Assembly: GCF_040712315.1 (NCBI RefSeq)
Contig: NC_134022.1
Coordinates: 8,080,673 to 8,144,672, forward strand
DNA: 64,000 bases
From: Castanea sativa
Lineage: Eukaryota; Streptophyta; Magnoliopsida; Fagales; Fagaceae
Reading direction: 5' to 3'
The notes under the pieces are model-generated. The model was not told the origin of the DNA, searched no databases, and saw only the letters and a program-made list of their open reading frames with translations. Below are positions 1 through 13,790 of the stretch, in pieces (position 1 is the first letter of the stretch; each line of letters opens with the position of its first letter). Position numbers and translations under genes: made by a program.

Positions 1-756
1 AGCTATCGTCAGAAGCGGACGCTATAAATTAAAACATTCTATTAAAAAACAATTACGTCCTTAATTTTGAATGCTTTTCCTTTTGAAAACATGCATCATA
101 TATTGATTCATGGTAAATACTTTGACCATATTTATTTATATTTTAAAGATTAAACTTTTTAGACTAATTCTATTTCCCGTATAAAAAGCTAAAAAGTATG
201 TGAAGTTTGAAAGTCTTTTAAATTATGGGTAGTAATCAATATTCTTAAAACATTTAAAATTAAGATATTTTTGTAATAAAAAACAATGTGAAATTAACAA
301 GCAAGAAAACACAGAGTAATAGACGGCAAAAGATATATGTGTCCAAACATATACAATAATAATATAAAAGAGAATATATCAATACAAAAAATCCTACCAT
401 CAAAACAAATTTTAAACAAAGAGTAAAATTATATACACAACAATTTTTACAACAGTTTTCACAATAATTAAGTTGGTAAATTTTTATTTTCATGTGAGTC
501 CTTCACAAATACCATTTTATTATTTACCATTAATAATTTTCTACTTCAACAAAATATGAAATATATTGTGAAAATTCTTGTGGTCCAGTGTTGCTAAACA
601 AAATAACAGGTCACAAACAAAATAGTAATCTTCTCCAATTTACATACATGTATGAAATTGAAAATAAAAAATTAATGGCAAAAAAAGGGATAGAAAATAC
701 GAAGAAAAAAAATCTCTCTCTCTCTCTAGATGGCAAACACGGGGTCTTAGACTTAG

Positions 757-1014
757 AGGGCGTTTGGATTCAGCGGCTGCGTTTCCACGTTTTAGTTTTC
801 ACGTTTTGCTTTTTTTTTTTTTTTTTTTTGATTTTGCTGCAGAGGGGGACATGCGCGCAGTGCGGCACTGTGCGCGTACTGTGCGCGCACTGTTCATGTA
901 CTTTTTTATCAATTTTTTATTAAAAATGGGTCCCGCATCACTATTCACACATTTAAAAATTATTTTGCTACAGTGTTTTCAGTTTTCAGCAATAAGTTCT
1001 ATCCAAACAGACCC
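757..1014. mobile_element. MITE with GTTTGGAT terminal inverted repeats
   Basis: The ends are agggcgtttggat on the left and atccaaacagaccct on the right, which form an imperfect inverted repeat. Copy 2 of the surrounding duplication lacks this segment, so its insertion is visible by presence versus absence. The flanking TTA/TAA would suit a PIF/Harbinger-type target site, but the superfamily is uncertain. A related element, with the same right-hand text ending in atccaaaca, lies at 8,614-8,850. Confidence 0.65.
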
Positions 1015-1426
1015 TTAAAGTCCAACCCTGCTTTTTGGAATTCAATCGGTTGTAAAAGGTAAACTATGCTTTTTATTCAATCTTCTTTAAGTTATTGCTT
1101 TTCTACCATTTCTTTTGAGACAAAAGTTTACCCGCCATTTGTTTTAAAGACACCTGTAAATTACCTAATACAAGAATGGACAAGCCTTTCAATTATTTTA
1201 AGACCACAATTTTTAGTGCTCATTTTTTCCATAATTATCTTATACAATAGATTGTGACTCTCCGGCACTTTTATTAGTTTATATGGAATTTATATAGTAT
1301 TAAAAAATTATAAATACATAAAATTATTATTTTTAAATACATTAAGATATAATCATCTATTAAAAAAGACAAAATAATAATAATAATTTTTTTTAATACT
1401 AGACTAGCTAGGATTTTTTTTTTATT

Positions 1427-1825
1427 AGAGCATTCACAGTGGTGGTGCTAAAAATTTTAGCTTTTAGTACCTTAAAAAACTACTTTATCTATTTTACTAC
1501 CTCACATTACAATAAACTCAGTATCAAATGTTCTATTTTTTTTTATTACTTCATATAAAATAATATAAACAACTCATTAAAATAATAAAGGACGAGAGAG
1601 AATTTGAGTTTTTTATTTGAAGGAAGAGATATAATCTTAATAAAATATTGTATTCATTTTTAACAACTTGATATAGTCAACTAATAATTATACTAGTTTA
1701 CTGTAATTGCAAAAAATTTAGTTTTAGCTTCTGCTTCTCTTATAATACATGATTTTTTGGTTCATTGGTGGTAGAATAGTTTTTTTTTTGTTGCTAAAAT
1801 ACAATCACCATTATGAATGTATTTA
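1427..1825. mobile_element. Candidate MITE, ends CATTCACAGTGGTGG-like
   Basis: The left end (gcattcacagtggtggtgc) and the reverse complement of the right end (cattcataatggtgattg) are similar, about 400 bp apart and AT-rich inside. This lies in the part of copy 1 that copy 2 lacks. There is no coding capacity. The family is not identified. Confidence 0.45.
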
Positions 1826-1926
1826 TTATTTCTATTACGTTTTTTGGTTAGATAGTTGCTATTTGAGTTAGACTAATTAAGCTAATTGGGGGAAAAAGGG
1901 CTTTGAAAAGAGCCCAACTACAAAAA

Positions 1927-1930
1927 TATA

Positions 1931-1991
<61 letters not shown>
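1927..1991. repeat. (AT)n microsatellite
   Basis: About 60 bp of alternating TA. The local TYIYIYIY open frame on the minus strand is a translation of this repeat and not a gene. Confidence 0.95.
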
Positions 1992-2000
<9 letters not shown>

Positions 2001-3224
2001 TAAATTGGAACTAGGGGACCCGGGCTCCACCTGAGTCCGTCTCTGATATGAATCAACCACTTATTATAATTGTCGTGGTAAATAGTGTGAGAAAGGGTGA
2101 GGTGGTAGAATTTTTTGTGTGGCTTTAGGCCGAGAGGCCACCAGCTTTAATGCACTAATTATATAAAAGTGGCAAAAAATAATAAAAATTGTGTGAAATG
2201 TCTTTTGACTCTTTTTGATATTTTATTCACGGTTGACATAAAGAAAATTCCAAAAGGGGCTATTAAAGTAAAGTAATATATTACTTATATGTTAATAGGA
2301 TAAATCAAAGGATTTCCACCAAGACTCTTTAGATCATATGAAAACAATGTTATTTTTTACTAGGGAAAACTCTAAAGGTGCCTATTACGAAATTTATAAT
2401 ACAGTAAATGGAAGTCAAATTATGCCAAAGAGCTTTAGACTTAATTTGGCAACTTCCGGTATTTTTAAGGGAGAAGTCATGATAATTATTTTGATGATAT
2501 TTTTTTAAAGAAATATTTATTTTGTAGAGAAATTATACAATATTTTAGAATTTAATTAGTAGGTTTTATCATGAATTTAATTAGTGGAATCTATTATGAT
2601 GTGAGAGAAAAGAGTATAATTTTTTTTTTGTTCTTCAGAAAAGAGGAGAGAGTATACCACTATTATACTTTCGGAATATTATATATAATTACTCATATTG
2701 ATCTAAAGACTTTAAATTTTAAACAAGATTATTCAAAAATAAAAATAATATTATAATCATTAAATTCCAAAAGTATATATATATAAACAAAGTCAATAAC
2801 TTTTGGCAATCCTAATGGGATTTCCATTAACTCTCAAACTTCAAGAGTTGTTGAAGAAGAAATGGGCTTCCATTAGCAGCAGTAGTGGTAGTTGGCACAA
2901 ACAATATAATTTAAGCTAAATTATAGTTTCTAATTATTAATATAAGTTCGTGAACAAACTCAAGCTTGTTCAACAACCCCAAAAAAAAAAAAAAAAAATC
3001 GAGCTTGAACATGTAAACTTGTTTTAATAAACTTAACTCTATCTTGTATTCAAAATAAAATCTTTTGTATTTAAAAATCTTAAATTTTTAGTACTTGACT
3101 TGGCTCAGCTTATGTATTACATCCTTAATTTTGAATGTTTTTCAAAAACATGCATCATGGATTCATGGTAAATACTTTGCCCATGTTTACTTATATTTTA
3201 AAGATTAATTTTTTTAGACTAATT

Positions 3225-4652
3225 CAGTGGCGGCTCCAGGAATGTTTCTCAGGGTGTTCCTGGCTAGTGGCGGCTCCAGGAATGTTTCTTAGGATGATCT
3301 TGGCAGAGACAAACTCAGGATTTGAACTTAAGGGGGGCTCGAAGCGAAATGGTCAATTTCATACTAAGGTCATTTAAGTTTAGTTAAGAAGAAAAAAAAT
3401 GATATATTTGAGTACCAATCAATCCTAATGTACCTTTTAGAGTTATCACTTTATATATATATTATATTTAATTTGTTTATAAATTAGAACCCACTTTTTA
3501 TTTATTTATTTAAGAGCTTTTAAAAGATGTAAATTCATATAATCTATTTTTAAGCCATAAATTCATATATGTATTGTGTGTTTGGCATGACTTAATTTTG
3601 CCAGATTATTTTACTATTTAGTTTATTTTTGCTACTATTCAAGGGTCTTTCTGTACTTTTTGGTACTATTCATGGGTCTCACTGTATTATTTTCAACTAA
3701 TTCTTACATTTATCTACAGTACTTTTTATAAAAAAAATTTCAATTTTAACAAAATAAGCGTATCACAAACAAACCTCTAGCTTAATAATATATTACACAA
3801 GATACATTTTGATTTCTATCCCAGCTCATTAATATGAAAAACAAAATAGATAAAAGGTAGGAAAAAGAAAGATGTGGAGAAGTGTCCCACGTGTAGAGTA
3901 GATGGACTCTTGGACAAATTACAATGGTAAAAACCACATGTGTGTCTTACATTTTTGACCAAAAACTTAAAAGTAGATATAGGGAAAGTAAAAAAACCTC
4001 TTGAGAAAACAAAGAGACAGTGGGCTGGTGGAGAAATTGAAGTAGAAGAAAGAAAATAATGGAGGAAGATTTCAGCAAACTAGTGGAGAAATCTAAGCCA
4101 AAGAAAAAAAAAATAGAGGAGGATTTTTGTTGTTCAAACAACAGACATCATCAACCATAACAATATGATAGTCCAAGCAAAAAGAACTGAAGAAGCATAA
4201 AGGATTTAGGTAAAAAAAGACGGTTGTTGGAGGAAGAATAAGAGTTGAGAGAGTGAAATTGGGGGAGAGAAATTTAAATGGGTAAAATTGGGAATTTGTG
4301 ATTTCTATTTTGTTATTTTAGATTTGTGGTATGATTATATTATGTATTTTTTTGTTTAGACCAAAATTTTTTTTCTATTCGAAGGTTTTTCTTGTTACGG
4401 GTTGTTGACTATTGTCATCTCTTTGGGCTGATTTGATGAAATTTTGATGATGGGGGCCTAGATTTTGGAGAGGGGGGGGGGGGGGGGGGCCAGTTGTATG
4501 TGAGTATCTAACTTGAGGGTGTTTCTAATTATTTTTTAGGGTGTTCCTAATTATATTTTAAGGGTATATAAATAAAAAATTTAAATTATTATTATTATAT
4601 ATATATATATATTTTTCAGGTCTGGGTGTTCCTGAACGTGGCGCTGCCACTG
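3225..4652. mobile_element. hAT-like non-autonomous transposon with 8-bp target duplication
   Basis: The element is flanked by gactaatt at 3,217-3,224 and 4,653-4,660. Its ends are cagtggcggctcc on the left and, as reverse complement, cagtggcagcgcc on the right. The paralogous copy at 55-2,814 has the empty site, which confirms the boundaries. The first 42 bp occur twice in tandem at the left end. Inside is a 17-bp G run near 4,473. No transposase frame is present, so it depends on an enzyme elsewhere. The hAT assignment rests on the 8-bp duplication and CAGTGGCG-type ends. Confidence 0.75.
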
Positions 4653-5647
4653 GACTAATTCTATTGCCCGTATAAAAAGTAAAGAGTACGTGAAGTGTGA
4701 AAGTCTTTTAAATTATGGGTAGTAACATATTCTTAAAACATTTAAAATTAAGATATTTTTGTAATAAAAAAAAAAGCGAAATTAACAAGCAAGAAAACAC
4801 AGAGTAATAGTTTACCAAAGAAAATATTTTTGTCCAAACATATACAATCATAATATTAAAGAGAAAATATCAATACAAAAAATCTTACTATCTAAAGAAA
4901 TTTTAAACAAAGAATAAAATTATATACACAACATTTTCTGTAACAATTAAATTGGCAAGTTTTTATTGATTCTCATGTGAGTCTGCCACAAACACCACTT
5001 TATTATTTGTCATAAATAATTTTCCACCTCAACATATATGAAATATATTGTGAGAATTCTTGTGACCCAATGTTGCTAAAGAAAATAGCAGCTCCCAAAC
5101 AAAATAGTAATCTTCTCCAATTCACATATGAAACTGAAAAGGAAAAATTAATGGCAAAAAAAGATAGAAAATATGAAGAAAAAATCTCTCTCTCTCTCCA
5201 AACACAAGGTCTTAGAGTCCAACCCTACTTCTTGGAATTCAATTGATAGTAAAAGGTAAACTATGCTTTTTATTCGTCTTTAAGTTATTGCTTTTCTACC
5301 AAGTCTTTTGAGACAAATGTTTACCCACCATTTGTTTTAAAGACACCCGTAAATTACCTACTACAAAAATGGATGTGCCTATAAATTATTTTAGGATCAC
5401 AATTTTTACCTCATATTTTTTCACAACTATTTTATATGGCAAATAATGACTTATTGTCCATTACTTTCATACATCCACTATTTTTTTTTTTTTTTTTGCC
5501 ACTCAAAATTAACTATATAATAGTTGTGGCAAATAGTGTAGGAAAGGGTGTGGTCCTAGAATTTTTTGTGTGGCTTTAGGAATTAGGACAAGAGGCCACC
5601 AGCTTTAATTCACTAATTATATAAAAGTGACAAAAAAGTTATAAAAA

Positions 5648-6520
5648 AATGGCTAAAATGCAAAACTCACATTCTAAGTTTCACCATTTTTCATTTTAGT
5701 CTTATAAGTTTAGATTTTGTTATTTTAATCTTCTAAGTTTCATTTCTTCTCAATTAAGTCTTCCATTAACGTGCTGTTAGTTTCTACCGTTAACTTTTAT
5801 TTATTCTTTATTTTTTTTTAATTCTTAATTTTAGAAAAAAAAAAACTTAATTAAAAAAAAGCTTAATGATAAATCACCTGTTCAAGAATAAATTGTTTCA
5901 GCGCTCTAACCTTCAAACCTCTACGAATGATTCCTTGGACAGTAGGAAAATGAGGATCATCGCACGAAGTGTTCAAGAATAAATTGTTTTTCAAACCTTC
6001 AAACTTGTTCACGAAGTGTTCAACTTCAAATTAACCTGTTCTAATAATAAATTGTTTTTTCACTAGATATCAAATTCTCAATGCATTCATAATACCTTCT
6101 ATGGCGTCAACAAATGGACAAGCACAATCATAAGTCAGGCATATCTTATAATTGGAGACAATGCAATGATGGGGAATTGGATTGCAACGGTAATATTAAT
6201 ATACCAGATCTCGAAGTGATTTATTTGGCATTGCACACCCCTTTCAGATCCCTCTTTCTCATTCTTAGTTTCTCACATCAGGTATTGGCTTCTTTTTTAT
6301 TTTATTTTAATTAAGGTTTTTATTTTTCTAAAATTAAGAAATAAATAAAAATATAAAATTAAATAAAAGTTAACAGCAGAAACTAACAACACATTAACGA
6401 ATGACTTAATTGGAAATGAATAAAACTTAGAGAACTAAAATGACAAAATCCAAACTTATAGGACTAAAATGAAAAATTGTGAAATTTAGAGGGTGAATTT
6501 TGCATTTTGGCCAAAAAAAA
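5648..6520. mobile_element. Long inverted-repeat element inside duplication copy 2
   Basis: About 200 bp on each side are inverted copies. The left side holds ggctaaaatgcaaaactcac and, on the right, gaattttgcattttggcc is its complement. The segment is absent from copy 1, whose sequence runs straight through this point. The 66-codon open frame near 6,114 lies in the unpaired middle and resembles nothing I recognise. It is probably a MULE-type or foldback MITE; the superfamily is uncertain. Confidence 0.6.
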
Positions 6521-7282
6521 TATTGTGTGAAGTGATGTTTTTTTGACATTTTATTCATGGTTGACATAAAGAAAACTCCAAAAGGGGCTATTTAAGTAAA
6601 GTAATATATTACTTATATTTTAATAGGATAAATCAAATGATTTCCACCAAGACTATTTAGATTATATCATATGAAAACAATGCCATTCTTTATAGGGAAA
6701 ACTCTAAAGGTGCCTATTACAAAATTTATAATACAGTCAAAGGAAGTCAAATTACGCTAAGATATTTAGAGTTAATTTGTTTCCTTTTGGTATTTTTAAG
6801 GGAGATGTCATATAAATTATCTTGATAATATATTTGTTTTAAAGAAATATTTATTTTGAAGGGAAATTATATAATATTTTGGAATTTAATTAGTAGACTT
6901 TATTGTTAATTTAATTAGTGGAACAATTATAATGTTAGAGGGGAGAATACATTTTTTTTTTAAGAAAAGAGGAGAGAGTACATCATTATTATGCTTTGAA
7001 ATATTATATATAATGACTCATATTATTGAAGAATTTAAATACTTTAAATTTTATACAAGATTATTAAAAAACAAAATAATTCTATAATCATTAAATTCCA
7101 GAAGTATATGTATATGTATATGTATATATATACATATACATATACATATATAACGAAGTCAATAACTTTTGGCAATCCTAAGATTTTAAAGTGAAAGGAA
7201 AGTTAAGATTATTGATGTATGAATAAAATTGTCACAACAGGGTAAGGCCCACACAATACGTGGAATCCATATGTAAGACTTT

Positions 7283-7624
7283 AGGGTGTGCTTGGATACC
7301 ACTTATTTTGTTGAAATTGAAAAATTTATGAGCTTTTTGGTAGACTTGTTTAAACACATATTTTTAGTTTTTAAATAATATTACACGCATTTTCACATAT
7401 TTTTTCACCCACACGTATTTCCAAAAAAATTGAAAACTATTGTTTAAACACACGTACCAAACGAGCTCTTATTGCTGAAAGTATTGTAGATAAAGATAAA
7501 AGTTAGTTGAAATAGTACAGTAGAACTCATAAATAGTACCAAAAAGTACAGTGAGATTTATTAACAAAAATAAGCTGAATAGTGAAATAATTTTAATTTA
7601 TAATTCCTTCCCAAAGCACGCTTA
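7283..7624. mobile_element. MITE, GTGTGCTTGGA termini
   Basis: The left end gtgtgcttgga and the reverse complement of the right end (gcgtgctttggga) form a short imperfect terminal inverted repeat around about 340 bp of AT-rich, non-coding DNA. No clear target duplication was seen. Confidence 0.5.
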
Positions 7625-7828
7625 CGAGAATTCTTCTCTCGTGATGTGAAGGACCGCATGCTAGTGCTAGCATGTATATACACTCTTATTAATATTTAAG
7701 GTCCTTAACGATGACCTTTTGTCAATTTTCTTTAGCTGACTACCCATTATTGGATGTTGCCTCTTCGCAATGCCTTTATAGGTTTGCTTGTCTTTCCTTT
7801 AGTCTTCTAAGTGAGATAAAAAAATAAA

Positions 7829-8200
7829 GGGTAAATTACGTATTTGGTCCCTATTCTATACACCATATTTCAATTTGATCCCTAACATTTTAATTGTGTC
7901 AATTTGGTCCCTAACCTTTCTTTACCGTGTCAATTTACTCCTTACAGTTATTTTTTGGATGAAAATTAATGACATGTCTAATGGCCAAAATAAAAAATTA
8001 GTTTCTGTTGATGTGATAATAAACTAAAATTTTATTTTGGCTATTTGCTATGTAAACAATTTTCATCTAATATATAATGGCAAAGGCTAAATTGACACAA
8101 CATTAAAAGGTTAAGGACCAAATTGACACAATTGAAAGATTAAAGACCAAATTGAAATATGGTGTAAAGGCTAGGGACTAAATATGTAGTTTACCCAAAA
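7829..8200. mobile_element. Palindromic MITE (GGGTAAATTAC ends)
   Basis: The left half (gggtaaattacgtatttgg, gtcaatttggtccctaacc) is repeated as its complement in the right half (aaggaccaaattgacac, tatgtagtttaccc). The whole unit can fold as one long imperfect hairpin. There is no open frame of note. Confidence 0.65.
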
Positions 8201-8613
8201 ATAAAATTTGGTGGATAAGCTGATCACGAGTTCTATGACACTACAAGAACTTCACCGAGTTGAAAACAATTTCTAGTACTAATATAATAATATCAAGCGA
8301 AGAAATAACAATGTTCTTGCAGGGTAGGATTTGACTAACTTACCGTCCTACTTCATATTGTGAAAATTAACTGAAAACAATGCAAAAAATAAAAAATATA
8401 TTTTCTGATATTAATGTTGAAGTATTAAAAGAAAAAAATTCAAATTAAGAGAGTGATCTTCAAGTCTATGACCTACATTATTGACTGTTAATGTTTTGAA
8501 TACTGTTTCAGGCCATGTTTCAATTTGTCAATTGGATCGAAATATTTTGGTAACAATCTCTTTTAGCTTACCATTTTGGAGTTACAGACTTACAGCTGAA
8601 GCTTTATACTATG

Positions 8614-8850
8614 AGGACGTTTGGATAGCGCATTTGCACGTCCACGTCCACGTCTACATCTGGCCTCTTTTTTTTTTTTTTTTTTTTTCCTCAAGCGCGT
8701 CTGTCACTATTCATTGGCCATGAACAGTGATTTTAGGCCAATGAACAGTAATTTTTGGCATAAACAGTACTTTTTACACATTTAAAAATTATTTTGCTAC
8801 AGTGTTTTCAGTTTTCAGTTTTCAACAATAAGTTCTATCCAAACACACTC
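8614..8850. mobile_element. MITE related to the one at 757-1,014
   Basis: Starts gacgtttggata and ends tatccaaacacactc. The right half shares the text cagtgttttcagttttca with 757-1,014, and both have a long T run near the centre. It is a second member of the same family. Confidence 0.65.
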
Positions 8851-10611
8851 TATATTACAAAATGTCTATACCTATGTTTACATCACATGGGATTATGAGT
8901 AAAGAAAAAATAATGACATGCTTAATATCATCATTACATAATATAAGTACATAACATGTCATATATGAGTACATAAAAAATATATATTAATGAAGAAAAA
9001 AAAAACCATGTCATATGACTCATATGTGGTGTACACCCAAAAACCACAATTTAATTTCAATTCCTTATTTGAATTTGTATATATAGTTGTCTTTTATTTT
9101 GGGCATGTATGTTTGGTATGCTATAATAGGTCATGTAATAAAATGTTATTCATTTGGAATAACTATTCGGTTGTTTAGTTAGATATTTATTACATGAAAC
9201 AACTATTCCTCTCTAAAAGAAATATAATAGTTCCTAAATAACTATTTATCTCTAAATGTAGTAGCTATTCCTTAATATTGTAAGACTAACTTAATTATTA
9301 AGTTTCGTTCAATGTCCCATATGATAACATACATGTGATATTAGAGGTTTAATAAGGAGTTAACTGCATATCCTTAACTATAGGTTAATGAGCCTAACCC
9401 AGCTGGATATGTAGTTAAATGAACATTGAACACCCAAGGCAAATTAATGAGCCCAACCCAGCTAGTCAGACTCAAAAAAAGGAAAATAGCAATGATAATA
9501 AATGTCACTTTTGTAATTTGTGCATAATAAATATAATTTTTTTTTCCAAAACTATAAAAATGTGGTCTTATTCTTAATTCACATCCAAACGTATTAATAG
9601 GAATAGTTATTCCATTATGTCACATTTTATTTTATTCTTAGTAATATGAATTATCATTATTAACATAATTATCATCCAGTGTACCAATCACATTCTTAGT
9701 CTTGCTTTATTTTTATAATTTTAATTAAATTAACGTCATAAAAGGTCTTTTTTTTTTATAGACGTAAAATTCAAAATCATTGGGCCATTGATAGAGTTTA
9801 CCTAGAGTAAAATTAACTTAATAATTGTGTATTTCTAGTCCAATAAGTACACTTTTATTATAAGTGACATAAGGAAATATGGACATCAACTTGTCATGAT
9901 CATTTCTAAGACACAACTTATATATGGCATATGAAAAAAGATGACACAGAGTATCAATTGATATTTTGCTTTAAAGAACGATGTATTATGAAGTATGAAC
10001 GCATGTTTTTCTAGAAAAAAAGAAAAGAAATAGAACACGTGTATTGAGATATTTAATGGAGATTGTCCAGTTGATTATCTCCCTAACACTAGAGAGTACA
10101 CACAACTAATGCATGCGAAGCTCATCTCTCTCTCTCTCTCTCTCTCTCATGTCCACTAGAAGTCTAGAATATTGTCGAATCTAATTGAAATTTTCTTAAC
10201 CAAAAGATAAGTTTCAATATTATACACACGATACATAGTATTGAGATATATAATCAATACATAATATTGATATGAAACATGCATGGCGATAATTCAATTT
10301 TAATTAAAAGTTCCAAAACATAAGTTTAGTACCAAACCCATTATTTTATTTGGATGAATTACACCTCTCTCTCTCTCTCTCTCTTTATTTTAAAGATCTT
10401 GCAAAACGACACTCCTCTTAAATTATAGACAAACTGCTTTTAAAGTTTGTATAAATGTAACAAATTAATCCATGCTATTTCACTTCTTGTTTTTCTTTTT
10501 TAAACAAAATATTCCTCTAAAAAATTTCTACTCATTTATATAAATCTCAATCGGGAATTGTCATTTCCTCCATAACCTTAAGGGAGAATTGTCCATAATT
10601 TAGTTACACTT

Positions 10612-10647
<36 letters not shown>

Positions 10648-12330
10648 TGGTCAATTGGTAAGGAAAAATGATGTACTTTTTAAAATTTTTTAATGCGCAC
10701 TAGAAAATTGTCTAATCTGATTAGACTTTTCTTAACCAAAACAAAGGATAGCATGAAAGGGAACTCCCCCAGCAAGATCTAAAAATTGATTTTTTGGTGT
10801 GAAGTGTGAACACAAATGGCTACTACTATTTTCTTCTCCACGTGTGGCTTCACTAATACGAAATACATACGTATTAATGGCGTGGGAGAAAGCAAGCATT
10901 AAGCTTTTCAATTCCCTCCATTGTTGCTAATCTATTTGACCTTGGCCTCTTGGCCTTTTCCCTGTTTCTTTTGTGGGTCTCATTTCAATTTAACTATGAT
11001 TACTTAACAATGGCAATATGGCATAATTACTAGGAATGCACCCTAAATACAATTTGAGATTTCAGTTTAAGATCTCCAATGCAATAATTAGGACATCCAT
11101 TTGACTCAAGTTGTAAATTTGTAGCAATAATTATAATCCCAAGTTCAATGACAAATTAATAAGAGACTGTTTTGCTGTTCATGCATAATCACGATACCTT
11201 TTGGAAGCCATAGAATATCAATTTGATGAACTGTCCAAAATGATCACTGTATCATTCACATGCCTTCTTTTTTTCTTTTTCTTTTTTGATTTCTGGGTCA
11301 TTGCGTTAACTCGTTCGGAGTGCCATGGTTGTCGTCACCCAACACATTAAATCTGTTACCAAACCCTCTGTTCCGAATGTAATAACTATGCATCCTTTTT
11401 TCCACCTCAATAGGGACCTCAATCCCCGTGCCATGATTGTCCCCACCTAAAAGATAAAATTCTTATTGAACCCATAGTTTTGACAATCTGATCGACCGGT
11501 CAAATTGGATTGGAATTAAGAATGGTATTAGACTATTAGCACAACAATTTCGCAAAAATACTTTTTTTTTTATGAACAATTTCGCAAAAAAAAAAAAAAA
11601 AATTGATATTGGTTTTTATTTAGATCTACTATTAACATATGTTTTTTACTTATTATTAACAACTTACTATTTAAATTTTGTGATGAAAATGTTGCATCTG
11701 TAACTTTTTTCTAGTATTAATTGGGAACTAATCATTAATTTTTTTTAAAAAAATCTAAAAATCAAAACTTTCATGGAAATAAGTGGAAGACCTATTGATC
11801 CGACGAGCCGCTCTCTAGTTTGAATGGTGGAGGTGGCATCTAGGATAATGAGTAACAATGTTGCAAGAATTGTAAAGTCATCGATGAACTCTCTCTCTTT
11901 CTCTCTCCACCACCTTAGGTTCTGATCTGTAATCACCATTCACTTTGCTCGATGGTCTCTGGTGCAACTTCACCATCTCTAAAGAATAAAGTTTAGCTTC
12001 AAACTGGTTTTAAGCTATTTCTTTCAACCTATTACATAACAATTTATAAGATTATTTATATGTATTATTTAAACAAAGTCACATAACTCATTCAAAAAGT
12101 CATACAATTAAAACTATATGTGAATGGTATTTTAACTGCCACAAAGTAGGTTAGAGGAATATAGCTTCAAACTAGTTTGGATCTGAACATTTTCCATCAC
12201 TAAAGTAATCGGTCGGTGGAGCATTGTTTGGTTATAGATTCTGATGACTAGTTCAAGTATATGATATTATGATATCCCTCTCTTGGGTTTATTTATACAT
12301 ATTTATGTTTTTTTTAATAAATTGTGTATA
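8851..12330. other. Intergenic DNA, no gene seen
   Basis: AT-rich sequence with simple repeats: CT runs near 10,122-10,148 and 10,367-10,384, and an AT then GA run near 10,613-10,645. A CT/GA-rich stretch near 11,890 gives a short open frame without recognisable similarity. I see no exon with convincing coding character. Confidence 0.6.
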
Positions 12331-12339
12331 ATATCATTA

Positions 12340-12736
12340 TGAGTTAGGTTTAAGTTACACATGATATAACTGGATGCGGTATTACAGAACTCCAAATCTT
12401 TTTATTGAAAAAGCATTTTGATGAATCAATTGTTGTATTACAAGATCTCCTTATACCTTTTATGGTTGCAAAATATCAAGATTATCAAAGAATAATAACT
12501 ATCTAATTATAAAGTGTTTAAACTTAAAGTTATGTTTTTCTACATTTAAACTTATATACAAAACATGAATATGTGGATTAGATAGTTAACACATGATTAA
12601 CACAAAATTTGAAATACGGATTAATAGTAATGGAAACATGTAATCCAACTATCATATTTTTAAAATATTTTTATAAAATTTATGGAATGTAATATCTCAA
12701 AGAATTACATTGGATGTAATATCATCCCAACCCTAC
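12340..12736. mobile_element. Possible degenerate MITE
   Basis: Left text ttaggtttaagttacac and the right text, as complement agggttgggatgatattac, are reminiscent of the better preserved MITE at 59,611-60,005. Identity is weak and no target duplication was found. Confidence 0.3.
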
Positions 12737-13613
12737 TAGTATTTACTATTTACACTTTATCAGTATTTTCTTTCTACCTTATAAAAGTTTTGAAAGTTGC
12801 TTACTTTTTAAAATTTTTATTATTTTAATTAATTATTAAATTAATCATGATATCATCATATTTCAATCTTCGATCCAATCCCAGTCTAACCTTAAAACTT
12901 TTTTTTTTTCCAACACTAGCCTCAAAACCTTGAAACTCTTCATTTTTTTTATTCTTCTAACGGTTCAGTTTTCAAATTGTATTCAAACCCTTCTAGGTTG
13001 AACACTTGAACATAATAGAATAATGCTAAAGACACAATTATTTTCATCATCTTTTTCAAAACTTGCTAAAATGATAAGTTGGAAGCAACATCACTTATAC
13101 ACGAATCCACCATTACCATCATTTCTTTTTTACCAAATTAACATTAATTTTATGATGCATCAATCATAATAATCAAGTCAATAGTCGTTAAAAAAAGCTA
13201 TGAAAACATTTATGTTCCTAAAGTCATTGATGGAACATATATTTATCCTTTTCGATATTGCAAGGACCTCAATCCTTCTCCTTCCTAACAAATTGAAGAG
13301 AGTAGAATTAACATTTTTATTTAATTATAAATCTAATAAATCTTTATCCAAAAATGAATTTTCTCAATTTCAAAGTTAATGGTCGTGGTTCCTTTTTCAT
13401 CCCCCATACATTGGATAATTATAAATAATTATAAAGATGAATTTTTTAGGAGTGGCCGCAAGGTGTTGGCTAAAAGATTTGAACTAAAATCTTATGAATG
13501 ACACGGGATCTAAAACCACAAGACTAATTCCATGAAATTTCTCCCATTCTGTTTAAATTTCTATAGTTTCTCTTTGTTCGAGGGAATAGATTTTTTTTTT
13601 CCTGTTCTTTTCA

Positions 13614-13790
<177 letters not shown>

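Larger units (their letters stand above)
55..2814. repeat. Tandem segmental duplication, copy 1
   Basis: This block resembles 3,118-7,182 in direct orientation. The matching stretches are roughly 60-760, 1,015-1,255 and 2,045-2,814, and both copies end with the same text (ataacttttggcaatccta). Copy 1 alone carries a MITE near 757-1,014 and about 0.8 kb between 1,255 and 2,045, which includes another MITE and an AT microsatellite. No gene is visible. The ends are approximate because I aligned the copies by eye. Confidence 0.8.
3118..7182. repeat. Tandem segmental duplication, copy 2
   Basis: Direct repeat of 55-2,814, interrupted by a hAT-like element at 3,225-4,652 and an inverted-repeat element at about 5,648-6,520. 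Matching text resumes exactly across the hAT-like element (gactaatt followed by ctattgcccg), giving a filled versus empty site comparison. No gene is visible. Confidence 0.8.

Noticed and set aside
588..1257. Open frames of 60-110 codons near the left edge
   Set aside because: They run through MITE and T-rich repeat sequence, start without coding context and have no recognisable domain.
6114..6314. 66-codon frame beginning MDKHNHKSG
   Set aside because: It lies inside an inverted-repeat element; the composition is not convincing and no family is recognised.
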